Shown: positions 9,962-22,539 of the stretch, piece after piece
How the letters are laid out: each line of letters begins with the position of its first letter
Numbering within the stretch: position 1 is the stretch's first letter
Source: CAIWHR01 sp035541655
Lineage (GTDB): Bacteria; Pseudomonadota; Gammaproteobacteria; Burkholderiales; Casimicrobiaceae
Direction: 5' to 3'
Assembly (NCBI GenBank): GCA_035541655.1
Contig: DATKMY010000087.1
Span: 1-42,042 of the forward strand
Length of the DNA: 42,042 bases
Notes under the pieces: model-generated
Told to the model about the DNA's origin: nothing
The model's database searches: none
What the model saw: the letters and a program-made list of their open reading frames with translations, nothing else
Program-made: the position numbers and the translations under genes

Positions 9962-11860
9962 CTACTTCTTGTCGAGATTGGCCTGGTTGATCTCGACCTT
10001 CGCCTTGCCCTTCAGGTCGGCGATGTAGGCTTCGAAGATCTCGCGGCTCCGCGCGTCGCTGATCGCCTTGCGCGCGCTCGCGAGGCGAGCGGGCTCCGGC
10101 TCCGGCGGATTGATCACGCCATCGACCTTGTAGATCGAGAACCCGCCGGCGCTCGCCGCCCCAACGTAGCTCGGCAGCTTCGCGGGATCGGCCTGGAATA
10201 TCCTCGTGATCGCTTCCGGCGAAAAGCCCGGCTGCGCTCGATTGCGAGCGACTGTCACCGCTTTCGCGAACGCCAGCCCCGCGTCGCGCTCGCTCCTGCC
10301 CTGCTCGAGCAGCGCGAGCTTTTCGCGCCCGGCCTTCTGCGCGAGCTCGCCGGCCTCCTGGCGGACGAGCTGCTTGCGGATCTCCTCTTTCACCTCGTCG
10401 AAGGGCCGCGGCGCCGACGGCTTGTATTCGAGCAGCCGCGCGGCCATCAGTGCATTCGGGCCGATTTCGATCGCGTCGGTGTTTCGCTTCGCCGCGATCG
10501 ATTCCGGCGAGAGCAGAGCCTGGACGAGCTTGGCGTTGCCCATCGCAATCTGCTGCGCCTGGGCCCGGGTGACGAGCGGTGAGGTTTCCACCTTGAGACC
10601 GAGCGCCTTCGCCACCGGCGCAAGCGACTCCGCCTGCTCGTAGACCAGGTTCTGGAACTGATCGGCGGCCGCGGCGAATTTCTGCGCCGTCTTCTGCCGC
10701 TTGAGATCGGTCTCGATCTGCGCCTTGACGTCGTCGAAAGGCCGCACCTGCGCCGGGGTGACGCCGACCAGCTTGATCACGTGATACCCGAAATCGCTCT
10801 GCACGGGCCCGACGATCTCGCCGGGCTTCATCGCGAACACCGCATCGTCGAACGCCTTGACCATCGTGCCGCGCGGGTTGTTGCCGAGATCGCCGCCCTG
10901 CGCCGCGGAGCCGGGATCCTGCGAGTACTGCTTCGCGAGGTCCGCGAATTTAGCGGGATTGGCCTTCGCCTGCGCCGCGATATCCTCGGCCTTCTTCTTG
11001 GCCGCTGCGCGCTCGGCCTCAGGCGCGTCGGGCTTCACGGCGATCAGAATGTGGGCGGCCTGCCGCTGCTCCTCCTGCGTGTAGGCCTTCTGGGCACTCG
11101 CGTATTGCTGCTTGACCTCCTCGGGCGTGACGCTCACCTGCGCCAGCAGCGCGTCCTGCGTGAGGATCACGTACTCGAATTTGGCTTCTTCGGGCGTCTT
11201 GAACGAGGCGGCGTTCTTGTCGTAGAAATCCTTCACCTGCGCGTCGTCGATCTTCACGTCCTTCACGAAGGAATCCGCGTCGATCGTCGCGACCTGGACT
11301 TCCCGCTGCTGCTCGACGAGGTTGACGAACGCGACGGCGGAAGCCTTCGCAACGAGGCCGCCGCGCGCGATGGGATCGACGATCTTCTCGGCAAGCAGCT
11401 GCCTGCGCATGCTGTCCTCGAACGCGGCTTCGGGGACGCCATTCTGGTCGAGCAACGACTTGTAGACGTCGAGCGAGAAGCGGTCGCCCTGGCGAAATCG
11501 CGGGTCGGCGGCGATGCGATCGAAGAGCTGCTCGTTGGTGATCCTGAAATGCAGATCGGCACCCTTCCGCTCCACCAGCCGCTCGCGCAGCACCTGCTGC
11601 AGCAGGTTGTAGCGGACCTCCGGATTGTCGAACAGCGCCGGATCGACGTTCTGACCGCTGCGCCGCATAGACTCCTGCTGATCGCGGATCGCCCGGTCGA
11701 GATCGGCCTGCGTGATCTGACCGCCGTCGAATTTCGCGACGTCGCCCTCGCCTTCGGACCGCCGAAAGTAGTAATCGACCCCGAAGAACGCGAACGGCAC
11801 CATGATCAGCGCCAGAATGAACTGCGCGATGCGTTTGTGTTTGTATACGAGGTCGTACAT
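9962..11860 (-). CDS. ppiD: Periplasmic folding chaperone PpiD (SurA-like peptidyl-prolyl isomerase)
   Basis: This 632-residue protein has one N-terminal membrane anchor (about residues 11-30, IAQFILALIMVPFAFFGV), a SurA_N-like chaperone domain, a parvulin rotamase domain at about 265-360 (AHILIAV ... GGDLG ... FGYHVIKL) and a helical C-terminal tail. PpiD is held in the inner membrane facing the periplasm, where it helps newly exported proteins leave the SecYEG channel. The start is uncertain: ATG 11860 is chosen, while an in-frame TTG at 11881 adds 7 residues and neither has a strong ribosome site. It follows the lon-hupB-tRNA block, as in many proteobacteria. Confidence 0.92.
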   Translation of the reverse strand: MYDLVYKHKRIAQFILALIMVPFAFFGVDYYFRRSEGEGDVAKFDGGQITQADLDRAIRDQQESMRRSGQNVDPALFDNPEVRYNLLQQVLRERLVERKGADLHFRITNEQLFDRIAADPRFRQGDRFSLDVYKSLLDQNGVPEAAFEDSMRRQLLAEKIVDPIARGGLVAKASAVAFVNLVEQQREVQVATIDADSFVKDVKIDDAQVKDFYDKNAASFKTPEEAKFEYVILTQDALLAQVSVTPEEVKQQYASAQKAYTQEEQRQAAHILIAVKPDAPEAERAAAKKKAEDIAAQAKANPAKFADLAKQYSQDPGSAAQGGDLGNNPRGTMVKAFDDAVFAMKPGEIVGPVQSDFGYHVIKLVGVTPAQVRPFDDVKAQIETDLKRQKTAQKFAAAADQFQNLVYEQAESLAPVAKALGLKVETSPLVTRAQAQQIAMGNAKLVQALLSPESIAAKRNTDAIEIGPNALMAARLLEYKPSAPRPFDEVKEEIRKQLVRQEAGELAQKAGREKLALLEQGRSERDAGLAFAKAVTVARNRAQPGFSPEAITRIFQADPAKLPSYVGAASAGGFSIYKVDGVINPPEPEPARLASARKAISDARSREIFEAYIADLKGKAKVEINQANLDKK

Positions 11861-11891
11861 CAGCGAACGATCAATGGACAATCACCGGATG

Positions 11892-11920
11892 CGAAAAGGG
11901 CGAACTCGCGTTCGCCCTTC
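11892..11920 (-). terminator. Rho-independent terminator after tRNA-Asp
   Basis: A perfect 10-bp stem (arms 11896-11905 and 11910-11919, loop TCGC) is followed on the minus strand by TTTT. It starts 5 bases after the tRNA-Asp CCA end and would end the tRNA-Val/tRNA-Asp transcript before ppiD. Confidence 0.8.
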
Positions 11921-11924
11921 GAGT

Positions 11925-12001
11925 TGGCGGAGTGGACGGGACTCGAACCCGCGACCCCCGGCGTGACAGGCCGGTATTCTAACCAACTGAACTACCACTC
12001 C
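11925..12001 (-). tRNA. tRNA-Asp (anticodon GTC)
   Basis: A full cloverleaf is readable on the minus strand: acceptor GGAGTGG pairing with CCACTCC, D-arm, anticodon stem CCGGC/GCCGG around loop CTGTCAC, and T-arm GGTTCGAGTCC. The CCA end is encoded. It lies 26 bases after tRNA-Val on the same strand and shares its transcript. Confidence 0.97.
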
Positions 12002-12027
12002 TTCGTCTACCGGCGCGCCCGCGTTAT

Positions 12028-12103
12028 TGGTGGGTGCTGACGGGATCGAACCGCCGACATTCGCCTTGTAAGGGCGACGCTCTACCGGCTGAGCTAAGCA
12101 CCC
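12028..12103 (-). tRNA. tRNA-Val (anticodon TAC)
   Basis: A full cloverleaf is readable on the minus strand: acceptor GGGTGCT pairing with AGCACCC, anticodon stem-loop with CTTACAA, T-arm GGTTCGATCC, and encoded CCA. It is located 62 bases after hupB, upstream of tRNA-Asp. Confidence 0.97.
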
Positions 12104-12165
12104 TCGAACTCGCCGGCGCCGGGATTGCGAACGCACCTGACCCACGCGCACCGAAAACAAGCAGA

Positions 12166-12438
12166 TTAGTTTACAGCATCCTTCAGCGCTTTTCCAGGGC
12201 GAAACTTGGGCACCTTCGCAGCGCGGATCTTGATCGTGGCTCCCGTGCGCGGGTTGCGCCCCTGGCGTGCAGTACGGCGCCCGACGAAGAACGAGCCGAA
12301 GCCGACGAGCGTGACGATCTCGCCTTTCTTGAGCGCACCCTTTACCGTGTTGAGCGTCGCGTCGAGCGCGCGCTCGGCGGCGGCCTTCGAGATGTCGGCA
12401 TGTCGGGCGATCGCGTCGATCAAGTCGGACTTGTTCAC
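12166..12438 (-). CDS. hupB: DNA-binding protein HU
   Basis: This 90-residue nucleoid protein begins MNKSDLIDAIA and contains the conserved VGFGSF and the beta-arm GRNPRTGATIKI that bends DNA. Length is exactly that of HU-beta. The start is a GTG at 12438 with a strong AGGAGG 6-7 bases upstream; the longer open frame to 12582 runs through the promoter. It follows lon, as in E. coli and many betaproteobacteria. A near-consensus sigma-70 promoter (12499-12527) gives a leader of about 50 bases, in keeping with high expression. Confidence 0.97.
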   Translation of the reverse strand: MNKSDLIDAIARHADISKAAAERALDATLNTVKGALKKGEIVTLVGFGSFFVGRRTARQGRNPRTGATIKIRAAKVPKFRPGKALKDAVN

Positions 12439-12498
12439 GGCAGTCCTCCTTTTCCGGTGTACGCGGGTGGGCGGACCGCGATCGCTCGCGGGATGAAC

Positions 12499-12527
12499 TT
12501 TATAGAGTCGCCGCAGGGGCGTGTCAA
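12499..12527 (-). promoter_or_regulatory. Sigma-70 promoter of hupB
   Basis: On the minus strand, TTGACA (12527-12522) is followed after exactly 17 bases by TATAAA (12504-12499). This is 11 of 12 matches to consensus, the best promoter in the window, and predicts a start near 12492. Confidence 0.88.
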
Positions 12528-12644
12528 GCGAGATCGGAACAGCCCGCGCTGCGCGCGGAACCGCTCCGACGCATCGCGGCACGCGCCCTCCATGCTAGGG
12601 CGATTTCCGCGCGCTTGCACGAAACATGCACGCGCGAACGGAAA

Positions 12645-15077
<2,433 letters not shown>

Positions 15078-15249
15078 GCGGGCCTCGGAGTGGGAGATAC
15101 GCGTCGAAAGGTGGGGGCGGCGGTCGATGCTCTCAAGGCAGCTTGGCGCGGCACCAAAAAGCGCGCGGCTTCGGGGGCTTGGCGACTGGAGCTCGCGCCA
15201 CCCCCCGTGGCGGCCTGACAGATCCCGCGACGTCCGACCGCCCCGTCGC

Positions 15250-16518
<1,269 letters not shown>

Positions 16519-16575
16519 CAGTCAGCCAAATCGACATCGATTCAATGATCTGGGACAAAGTCCGACGGAACTACT

Positions 16576-17187
16576 TTACGCGCTCAGCGCCCGTTTGTGC
16601 AAGATCTGGTCGATCATTCCGAAGGCAAGCGCCTCCTCGGCTGTGAGGAAATTGTCACGATCGGTCTCTCGCGCGACCTCCTCGACCGGCTTGCCGGTGT
16701 GCTTGGCCATCAGGCGGTTCAAGCGCTCGCGCAGCTCCAAGATGTACCGCGCGTGGATCTCGATGTCGGACGCCTGACCCTGGAAGCCCCCGAGCGGCTG
16801 GTGAATCATCACCGTGGAATTGGGCAGCGCGGCGCGCTTTCCCTTCGCGCCGGCAGCGAGCAGGAACGCGCCCATCGACGCGGCCATCCCGACGCACAGC
16901 GTGGAGATGTCGGGCTTGACGAACTGCATCGTGTCGTAGATCGCCATCCCCGCGGCGATCGAACCGCCGGGCGAGTTGATGTAGAAGTTGATGTCCTTGT
17001 CCGGGTTCTCCGACTCGAGGAACAGCATCTGCGCAACCACGAGATTCGCCGTCGCCTCCGTGACCGGACCGACGAGGAACACGATCCGCTCCTTCAGCAG
17101 GCGCGAGTAGATGTCGTACGCGCGCTCGCCGCGTCCGCTCTGCTCGATCACCATCGGAATCAGTCCCAAGCCTCTTGGATCGTCCAT
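16576..17187 (-). CDS. clpP: ATP-dependent Clp protease proteolytic subunit ClpP
   Basis: This 203-residue serine peptidase forms the tetradecameric chamber of ClpXP. The catalytic triad is Ser104 (AASMG), His129 (MIHQP) and Asp178 (RDNF), with the same spacing (25 and 49 residues) as in E. coli ClpP. The family N-terminus (LIPMVIEQSGRGERAYDIYSRLL) is intact. The start at ATG 17187 is preferred because GAGG lies 5-6 bases upstream; in-frame ATGs at 17211 and 17220 lack a ribosome site. It is the second gene of the tig-clpP-clpX-lon block. The gap to tig is 194 bases and may hold its own promoter. Confidence 0.97.
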   Translation of the reverse strand: MDDPRGLGLIPMVIEQSGRGERAYDIYSRLLKERIVFLVGPVTEATANLVVAQMLFLESENPDKDINFYINSPGGSIAAGMAIYDTMQFVKPDISTLCVGMAASMGAFLLAAGAKGKRAALPNSTVMIHQPLGGFQGQASDIEIHARYILELRERLNRLMAKHTGKPVEEVARETDRDNFLTAEEALAFGMIDQILHKRALSA

Positions 17188-17381
17188 GTCTGCCTCGCCG
17201 TTTGCGGCCATGGTAGCCATTGTAGTGGGATTTTCGCGCGCCGAACGCATGTCGGCGACCGGCGGCGCGTGTCGGCCAAGAGCGACACCGCGCAGCGGCC
17301 GCGGCGACGGCGCCAGTGTCGGCTACCGTCTGTTCGCTACCGCGGGCGGCCTGAGGCCGCGACGCCGTGGCACGGAGGTCG

Positions 17382-18707
17382 TTACGAAGCCGCGGGCTGG
17401 ACGGGCGTCGTGCCCATCAGCTCCGCGAACGGCGTCACCTTGTCGACGACTTTCGCCCGGGCGAGCGCCCACTGGACGACGTTCGCCTCCACGGCGAGCG
17501 CCTCGAAATCACCGAGGCGCTCCGGCTTTTCGTAATGCCAACGGACCACCGCGTCGGGCTGCTCGTAGGTCTGCGCAGCCTCCTGCACCAGCGCCTTTAC
17601 CTGCTCGGGCTTCGCGTGCAGGCCCTGCGTGCGCACGAGTTCGGCGATCACGAGGCCGAGCTTGACGCGGGCTTCGGCCGCCGGCCGGAACATCTCCGGC
17701 TTGAGCTGAATGTCCTCGGACTTCATGCCGCGCTCGCGCAGCTCGTTCGCCATCCGCTGCATCGCGCCTTCGGTCTCGGCGTCGACGAGCGACTTCGGCA
17801 GCGCGAAATCCGCCCGCTCGCGCAGCGTCGCGAAGACCTGCTCCTTCACCTTGGCGTCGATCTTGCGCTTGAGCTCGAGCCTGAGGTTCGCCGCGATCTC
17901 CGAGCGGAGGTCGTCGACGGCGCCGCTTGCGATGCCGAACGTTTTCGCGAACTCCGCGTCGACCGGAGGCACGTGCGGAGCCTCGACGCCCTTCACCGTC
18001 AGCGCGAACTCCGCCTGCTTGCCCGCGACTTCCTTGCCGTGATAGTCGGGGGGAAACGTCAGCGAAAAAGTCTTCGTCTCTCCGGCGCTCATCCCCGAGA
18101 CCGCGGCCTCAAACTCGGGCAACATTCGGCCTTCGCCGATGACAATCCCGAAATTGGCCGCCTGGCCGCCCGGGAATTCGACGCCGTCGATGCGGCCCGT
18201 GAAGTCGACGACTACGCGATCGCCGCTCGCCGCGGCGCGCTCGACGTGGTGGTAGTGGGTGCGCTGGCGCCGCAGCATCTCGACTGTGCTGGAGATGTCC
18301 TCGTCGCCGACTTCTGCGACGGGGCGCTCGATCGCGGCGTCGGCGATATCGCCGATGCGAACTTCGGGATAAACCTCGAATATCGCCGAGAACTGTAGTT
18401 CGTCGGAAGCCGTCGCGTCGGTCTTCGGCTCGATGCGCGGAAACCCCGCGACACGCAGATTCTGCTCGCGCAGCGCGTCGGCGAGCTTCGCCTGCACGGC
18501 GTCGGAGATGACGTCCGAGCGCACTTTCGGCCCGTACTGTTGCGCGATCATCCGCAGCGGCACTTTGCCCGGACGGAATCCAGGCACCTTCGCGTCCTTC
18601 GCGAGCCGGGCGAGCCGCTGGTTGATCTCGGACTCGATCGTCGCGACCGGCAAGGACATCGTGAGCCTGCGCTCGAGCTGACCGAGCGTTTCGAGACTGG
18701 TTTGCAT
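17382..18707 (-). CDS. tig: Trigger factor, ribosome-associated chaperone
   Basis: This 441-residue protein binds nascent chains at the ribosome exit tunnel. The N-terminal ribosome-binding signature (VPGFRPGKVPLRMI, equivalent to the GFRxGKxP loop) is at about 42-55. A central FKBP-type isomerase domain follows at about 150-240, with a long helical C-terminal chaperone domain after it. The ATG at 18707 gives the family start MQTSLETLGQLERRLT. A longer open frame reaches into tRNA-Leu and is not real. First gene of the tig-clpP-clpX-lon proteostasis block. Confidence 0.97.
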   Translation of the reverse strand: MQTSLETLGQLERRLTMSLPVATIESEINQRLARLAKDAKVPGFRPGKVPLRMIAQQYGPKVRSDVISDAVQAKLADALREQNLRVAGFPRIEPKTDATASDELQFSAIFEVYPEVRIGDIADAAIERPVAEVGDEDISSTVEMLRRQRTHYHHVERAAASGDRVVVDFTGRIDGVEFPGGQAANFGIVIGEGRMLPEFEAAVSGMSAGETKTFSLTFPPDYHGKEVAGKQAEFALTVKGVEAPHVPPVDAEFAKTFGIASGAVDDLRSEIAANLRLELKRKIDAKVKEQVFATLRERADFALPKSLVDAETEGAMQRMANELRERGMKSEDIQLKPEMFRPAAEARVKLGLVIAELVRTQGLHAKPEQVKALVQEAAQTYEQPDAVVRWHYEKPERLGDFEALAVEANVVQWALARAKVVDKVTPFAELMGTTPVQPAAS

Positions 18708-18737
18708 ACGCGTCGAATCCTTGCTAATGTGGATCGA

Positions 18738-18822
18738 TGGTGCGAAAGGGGGGACTCGAACCCCCATGGGCTTCCCCGCTGGATCCTAAATCCAGTGCGT
18801 CTACCAATTCCGCCACTTTCGC
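18738..18822 (-). tRNA. tRNA-Leu (anticodon TAG)
   Basis: A class II tRNA with a long variable arm is readable on the minus strand: acceptor GCGAAAG/CTTTCGC, anticodon stem CTGGA/TCCAG around TTTAGGA, variable arm, T-arm GGTTCGAGTCC, and encoded CCA. It sits 30 bases upstream of tig on the same strand. Confidence 0.97.
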
Positions 18823-18844
18823 AGCCCCTTTCGCCAAACGGAGC

Positions 18845-18850
18845 AGTATA
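18845..18850 (-). promoter_or_regulatory. -10 element for tRNA-Leu
   Basis: TATACT (18850-18845) stands 23 bases upstream of the tRNA-Leu 5' end on its strand. A TGGTGA hexamer 17 bases further upstream is a poor -35 (3 of 6). It probably drives tRNA-Leu and possibly tig. Confidence 0.5.
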
Positions 18851-18947
18851 GCCGAACCGGGGCTAGCTCACCATCGGAAGAGCACCGGCAGGCCGTAGGG
18901 TTCCCCGGAGGAATTCAGAGGTTTAGGCGCATTGCGCGGGGTTTTTC

Positions 18948-19778
18948 GTGTCTGCAGGTCATTACGAGAACTTTCCTGTCGCATCGCTCCTCGTGCCGCA
19001 GGCGTTGCGTCCGGCGATCCTCGCCGTCTACCGCTTCGCGCGACTGGCCGACGACTTCGCCGACGAGGGAGACGCCGCGCCGGCGGAGCGGATCGGCGCG
19101 CTCGACGGCTTCGAGGCGGCGCTCGACGCGATCGCCACGGGCACCGTTCCCGCTGTCGCGCCCTTTCCCGAGGTCGCTGCGGCGGTCGCGCGGCACCGGA
19201 TGTCGCTCCGGCCGTTCCGCGATCTGCTTTCGGCGTTCCGGCAGGACGTGATGACGACGCGCTACGCGACCGAGGCCCTCCTCTTCGATTACTGCCGCCG
19301 CTCCGCAAATCCGATCGGACGGCTGATGCTGCGCATCTTCGACGCCGATGCGCCGGCGAATCTTGCCGCGAGCGACGCGATCTGCACCGCGCTGCAGCTC
19401 ATCAACTTCTGGCAGGACGTCGCCGTCGACTGGGCGAAGGGGCGGGTCTACCTTCCGATCGAGCATCTAGAGCATTTCGGCGTCGGCGAAGCGCATATCG
19501 CCGAGGCGCGCTGCGACGAAGCCTGGCGCGCGCTGATGGCGTTCGAGTCGGCGCGCACGCGCTCACTTCTCGAATCGGGGCGCCCGCTCGCTCGAGCGCT
19601 CCCGTGGCGGCTGCGCCTCGAGATCTCGGGGGTGCTCGCCGGCGGGCACCGCATCCTCGACGGCATCGACGCGGCAGGGGGCGACGTCTTTCGGCGGCGC
19701 CCCAGGCTCTCGCGCGGCGACTGGGCGGGGGTCGCGTACAGCGCGATCTTTCCGCCGCGACGCCATCGCGCGGCGTGA
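18948..19778 (+). CDS. hpnC: Squalene synthase HpnC (hydroxysqualene synthase)
   Basis: This 276-residue trans-isoprenyl-diphosphate synthase-fold protein has two aspartate-rich motifs, RLADDFADE (about residues 32-40) and QDVAVDWAKGRVYLP (about 151-165), that bind diphosphate through Mg2+. In the bacterial three-step route HpnC converts presqualene diphosphate to hydroxysqualene. Assignment to HpnC rather than phytoene synthase rests on the N-terminus (HYENFPVASLLVP) and on the hpnC-hpnD-hpnE order. The GTG start at 18948 gives the family N-terminus; the ribosome site is weak. It is the first gene of the squalene operon, divergent from tRNA-Leu. Confidence 0.93.
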   Translation: MSAGHYENFPVASLLVPQALRPAILAVYRFARLADDFADEGDAAPAERIGALDGFEAALDAIATGTVPAVAPFPEVAAAVARHRMSLRPFRDLLSAFRQDVMTTRYATEALLFDYCRRSANPIGRLMLRIFDADAPANLAASDAICTALQLINFWQDVAVDWAKGRVYLPIEHLEHFGVGEAHIAEARCDEAWRALMAFESARTRSLLESGRPLARALPWRLRLEISGVLAGGHRILDGIDAAGGDVFRRRPRLSRGDWAGVAYSAIFPPRRHRAA

Positions 19779-19794
19779 CAGCCGGCCGGCCCGG

Positions 19795-20628
19795 ATGACG
19801 CCCGACGAGTACTGCCAGCAGAAGACCGCGAAAAGCGGCTCGAGCTTCTACTACAGCTTCCTGTTCCTGCCGCCCGAACGGCGGCGCGCGATCACCGCGC
19901 TCTACGCGTTCTGTCGCGAGGTCGACGACGTCGTCGACGAAGCGACGGACGCGACGCTCGCGCGCACGAAGCTGGCGTGGTGGCGCACGGAAGTCAGCGC
20001 CGCGTTCACCGGAGCACCGCAACACCCCGTTGCACTGGCGCTCAAGCCGGTCGTCGCGCAATTCCGGCTGCCCGAGGAGCATTTCCAGACGGTGATCGAC
20101 GGGATGGCGATGGACCTCGAGCGCAACCGCTATCTCGATTTCGCCGAGCTCGAGCGCTATTGCCACTGCGTGGCCGGCGTCGTCGGCCTGATGTCGGCCG
20201 AGATCTTCGGCTACACGAACCTTGCGACACGCCGCTACGCGCGCGACCTCGGCATCGCGTTCCAGTTGACGAACATCATTCGCGACGTCGGGGAAGACGC
20301 GCGCCGCGGCCGCATCTACCTGCCGCAGAACGAACTCGCCGCGCACGGCGTCACCGCCGCCGCGATACTCAAAGGGGAAGCGAGCGGCGCGCTCGTCAGC
20401 TTGATGAAGGACCAGGTGGCGCGCGCGCGCCGCTGGTACGCGCAGGCGTTCGACGCGCTGCCCTCCGAGGATCGCGCCGCGCAGCGTCCCGGGATCATCA
20501 TGGCGTCGATCTATCGGACGCTCCTCGACGAGATCGAGCGCGACGGCTATCGCGTACTCGATCGCCGGGTCGCGCTGACGCCGTTGCGCAAGCTCTGGAT
20601 CGCATGGAACACCGCACGCCGTGGCTGA
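19795..20628 (+). CDS. hpnD: Presqualene diphosphate synthase HpnD
   Basis: This 277-residue relative of HpnC has the paired motifs REVDDVVDE (about 40-48) and DVGEDARRGRIYLP (about 163-176). HpnD joins two farnesyl diphosphates to presqualene diphosphate, the first step of the HpnCDE squalene pathway. The N-terminus TPDEYCQQKTAKSGSSFYYSFLFLP is typical of HpnD. It starts 16 bases after the hpnC stop and its last 8 bases overlap hpnE. The product feeds hopanoid or other triterpenoid synthesis; no squalene-hopene cyclase gene is present in this window. Confidence 0.94.
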   Translation: MTPDEYCQQKTAKSGSSFYYSFLFLPPERRRAITALYAFCREVDDVVDEATDATLARTKLAWWRTEVSAAFTGAPQHPVALALKPVVAQFRLPEEHFQTVIDGMAMDLERNRYLDFAELERYCHCVAGVVGLMSAEIFGYTNLATRRYARDLGIAFQLTNIIRDVGEDARRGRIYLPQNELAAHGVTAAAILKGEASGALVSLMKDQVARARRWYAQAFDALPSEDRAAQRPGIIMASIYRTLLDEIERDGYRVLDRRVALTPLRKLWIAWNTARRG

Positions 20629-22000
20629 AGCGGCACGCGCCCGCGGGAACGAGCCGCGCGTAGCGGTTGTCGGCGGAGGCTGGTCCGGATGCGCGGCGGC
20701 CGTCACGCTGGCCGCTGCGGGAGCCTCCGTAACGCTGTTCGAGCAGGCGAGGACGCTCGGCGGCCGCGCGCGGCGCGTCGCGTTCGACGGGTGCGCGCTC
20801 GACAACGGACAGCACCTGCTCATTGGTGCCTACGAACGGACGCTCGAGCTCGTGGGCCTCGTCCACGGTGCCGATCGCACGCGCGCGCTCTTCACGCGAT
20901 TGCCGCTGACACTGCGGCCTTTCGGGTCCGGCACCTCCGACGAAGTCGCGCTCACCGCGTGGCGCGTGCCGGCGCCCTTCCATCTGCTCGGCGCTATCCT
21001 GAGCGCCCGCGGCCTCGATTGGGCGGATCGTCGCGCACTGATCGCCGACTTTCGCCGGCTCGCGCGCGCCGGATTCCGCTGCCCCGAGCGGCAAACGGTT
21101 GCCGACTGCTTCGCACGCACGCCGCGCCGCGCGTTCGACGCGCTCTGGGCACCGCTGTGCCTCGCCGCCCTCAACACGGCGCCCGCTACGGCATCCGCAC
21201 AAGTCTTCGCGAACGTGTTGCGGGCCGCGCTCGCTGGCTCGGCGCTAGCGAGCGATATCATCATTCCTGCCATCGACCTCTCGGCGTGCTTCCCCGAGCC
21301 CGCGTCGCGATTCGTCGAGGAGCGCGGCGGGGTGGTGCGCACGGGAGCGACCGTGCGCAGCGTGACCGCCGGCGAGGGCGCGGTCGCCCTCGAGCTGGCG
21401 ACGGGCGAGGAGACGTTCTCCGCCGCGATCGTCGCCGTGGGCCCGCATCAGCTCGCGACAACGCTCGGCGAGGAAGCGGCCCGCGACTCGGCATGGCGCG
21501 CGGCGCTCGCCCAGGTGCGCGGGCTCGCCTACGAGTCGATCACGACGATCTACGTCGCGTTCCCGGGGCGGGTGCCGCTCGATGCGCCGCTGCTGCGGCT
21601 TGCCGGCGGCCCCGGCCAATGGGTGTTCGATCGCAGCGTCGCGCTCGCCGGCAACCGGGCTTCCGGCGCGGCGAGCCTGCTCGCCGTCGTCATCAGCGCC
21701 GGCGGACCGCACGACGCACTCGATCATCCGACGCTCGCGCGCGACGCCGAGACGCAGCTGCGGCGACTCGCACCCGGCCTCGGGCCCGCCGCCTGGTCGC
21801 GCGTCGTCGCCGAAAAGCGCGCGACCTATGCGTGCACGCCCGCGCTGGCGCGGCCGAGCCACGGGCGCGTCGCGGCCGGCGTCTACCTCGCCGGCGATTA
21901 CACCGACGCCGAGTATCCGGCCACGCTCGAAGCCGCGGTGCGCAGCGGAATCGCGGCCGCGCGCGCGCTCCTCGCCGACCGCGGAACCGGATTGCGCTGA
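20621..22000 (+). CDS. hpnE: Hydroxysqualene reductase HpnE (FAD-dependent)
   Basis: This 459-residue flavoprotein has an N-terminal Rossmann dinucleotide-binding motif (VAVVGGGWSGCAAA, about residues 14-27) and the amine-oxidase/phytoene-desaturase fold; GGRAR at about 47-51 is the second FAD contact. HpnE reduces hydroxysqualene to squalene. The C-terminal FAD motif is seen as YLAGDYTDAEYPATLEAAVRSG. The GTG start at 20621 overlaps the end of hpnD by 8 bases, pointing to coupled translation. It converges with smpB, with 5 bases between stops. Confidence 0.94.
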   Translation: MAEAARARGNEPRVAVVGGGWSGCAAAVTLAAAGASVTLFEQARTLGGRARRVAFDGCALDNGQHLLIGAYERTLELVGLVHGADRTRALFTRLPLTLRPFGSGTSDEVALTAWRVPAPFHLLGAILSARGLDWADRRALIADFRRLARAGFRCPERQTVADCFARTPRRAFDALWAPLCLAALNTAPATASAQVFANVLRAALAGSALASDIIIPAIDLSACFPEPASRFVEERGGVVRTGATVRSVTAGEGAVALELATGEETFSAAIVAVGPHQLATTLGEEAARDSAWRAALAQVRGLAYESITTIYVAFPGRVPLDAPLLRLAGGPGQWVFDRSVALAGNRASGAASLLAVVISAGGPHDALDHPTLARDAETQLRRLAPGLGPAAWSRVVAEKRATYACTPALARPSHGRVAAGVYLAGDYTDAEYPATLEAAVRSGIAAARALLADRGTGLR

Positions 22001-22005
22001 CGCTT

Positions 22006-22479
22006 TCAGCGTCCGCGCCGCGCGCGGGCGCTGCCCGTGCGGTTGCGCAAGAGGCGCTGCTGCTCGCGATTCCACTCGCGCTCCTTGATCGCCGCGCGCT
22101 TGTCGTATTGCTTCTTGCCCTTCGCGAGCCCGATGTCGAGCTTGATCCGTCCCTTGTTGTAGTGGAGGTTCAGCGGAACAAGCGTGTAGCCCGCGCGCTC
22201 GACCAGGCCGACGAGCCGATTGATCTCCTTGCGGTGCAGAAGGAGCTTGCGGGTGCGCGTCGCATCGGTGGCGACGTGCGTCGACGTCGAGATCAGCGGC
22301 GTCACGTGCGATCCGATCAGCACGATCTCGCCGTCCTTCACGACGACGTACGCCTCCTTGATCTGCGCGCGCCCGGCGCGCACGGCCTTCACCTCCCAGC
22401 CGAGCAGCGCGACGCCGGCTTCGAATTTCTCCTCGATGAAGTAGTCGTGATAGGCTTTTTTGTTGTCGACTATGCTCAT
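22006..22479 (-). CDS. smpB: SsrA-binding protein SmpB
   Basis: This 157-residue protein binds tmRNA and brings it to stalled ribosomes; the tagged products go to ClpXP. The typical core is complete: NKKAYHDYFIEEKFEAGVALLGWEVKA, the GSHVTP region and the basic GLAKGKKQYDKR tail, followed by the usual disordered Arg-rich C-terminus that enters the A site. The ATG at 22479 is within a short, Shine-Dalgarno-poor leader. It is divergent from ratA, with 60 bases between. The tmRNA gene itself is not in the window. Confidence 0.97.
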   Translation of the reverse strand: MSIVDNKKAYHDYFIEEKFEAGVALLGWEVKAVRAGRAQIKEAYVVVKDGEIVLIGSHVTPLISTSTHVATDATRTRKLLLHRKEINRLVGLVERAGYTLVPLNLHYNKGRIKLDIGLAKGKKQYDKRAAIKEREWNREQQRLLRNRTGSARARRGR

Positions 22480-22539
22480 GATTCCGTACGCCACGCGCCC
22501 GTCCCGCCGCCGGCCGTTGCCCATTCTAGCAACGCCGTC

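Noticed and set aside
18708..18767. Upstream extension of trigger factor
   Set aside because: The added codons run through tRNA-Leu, and the family N-terminus starts at 18707.
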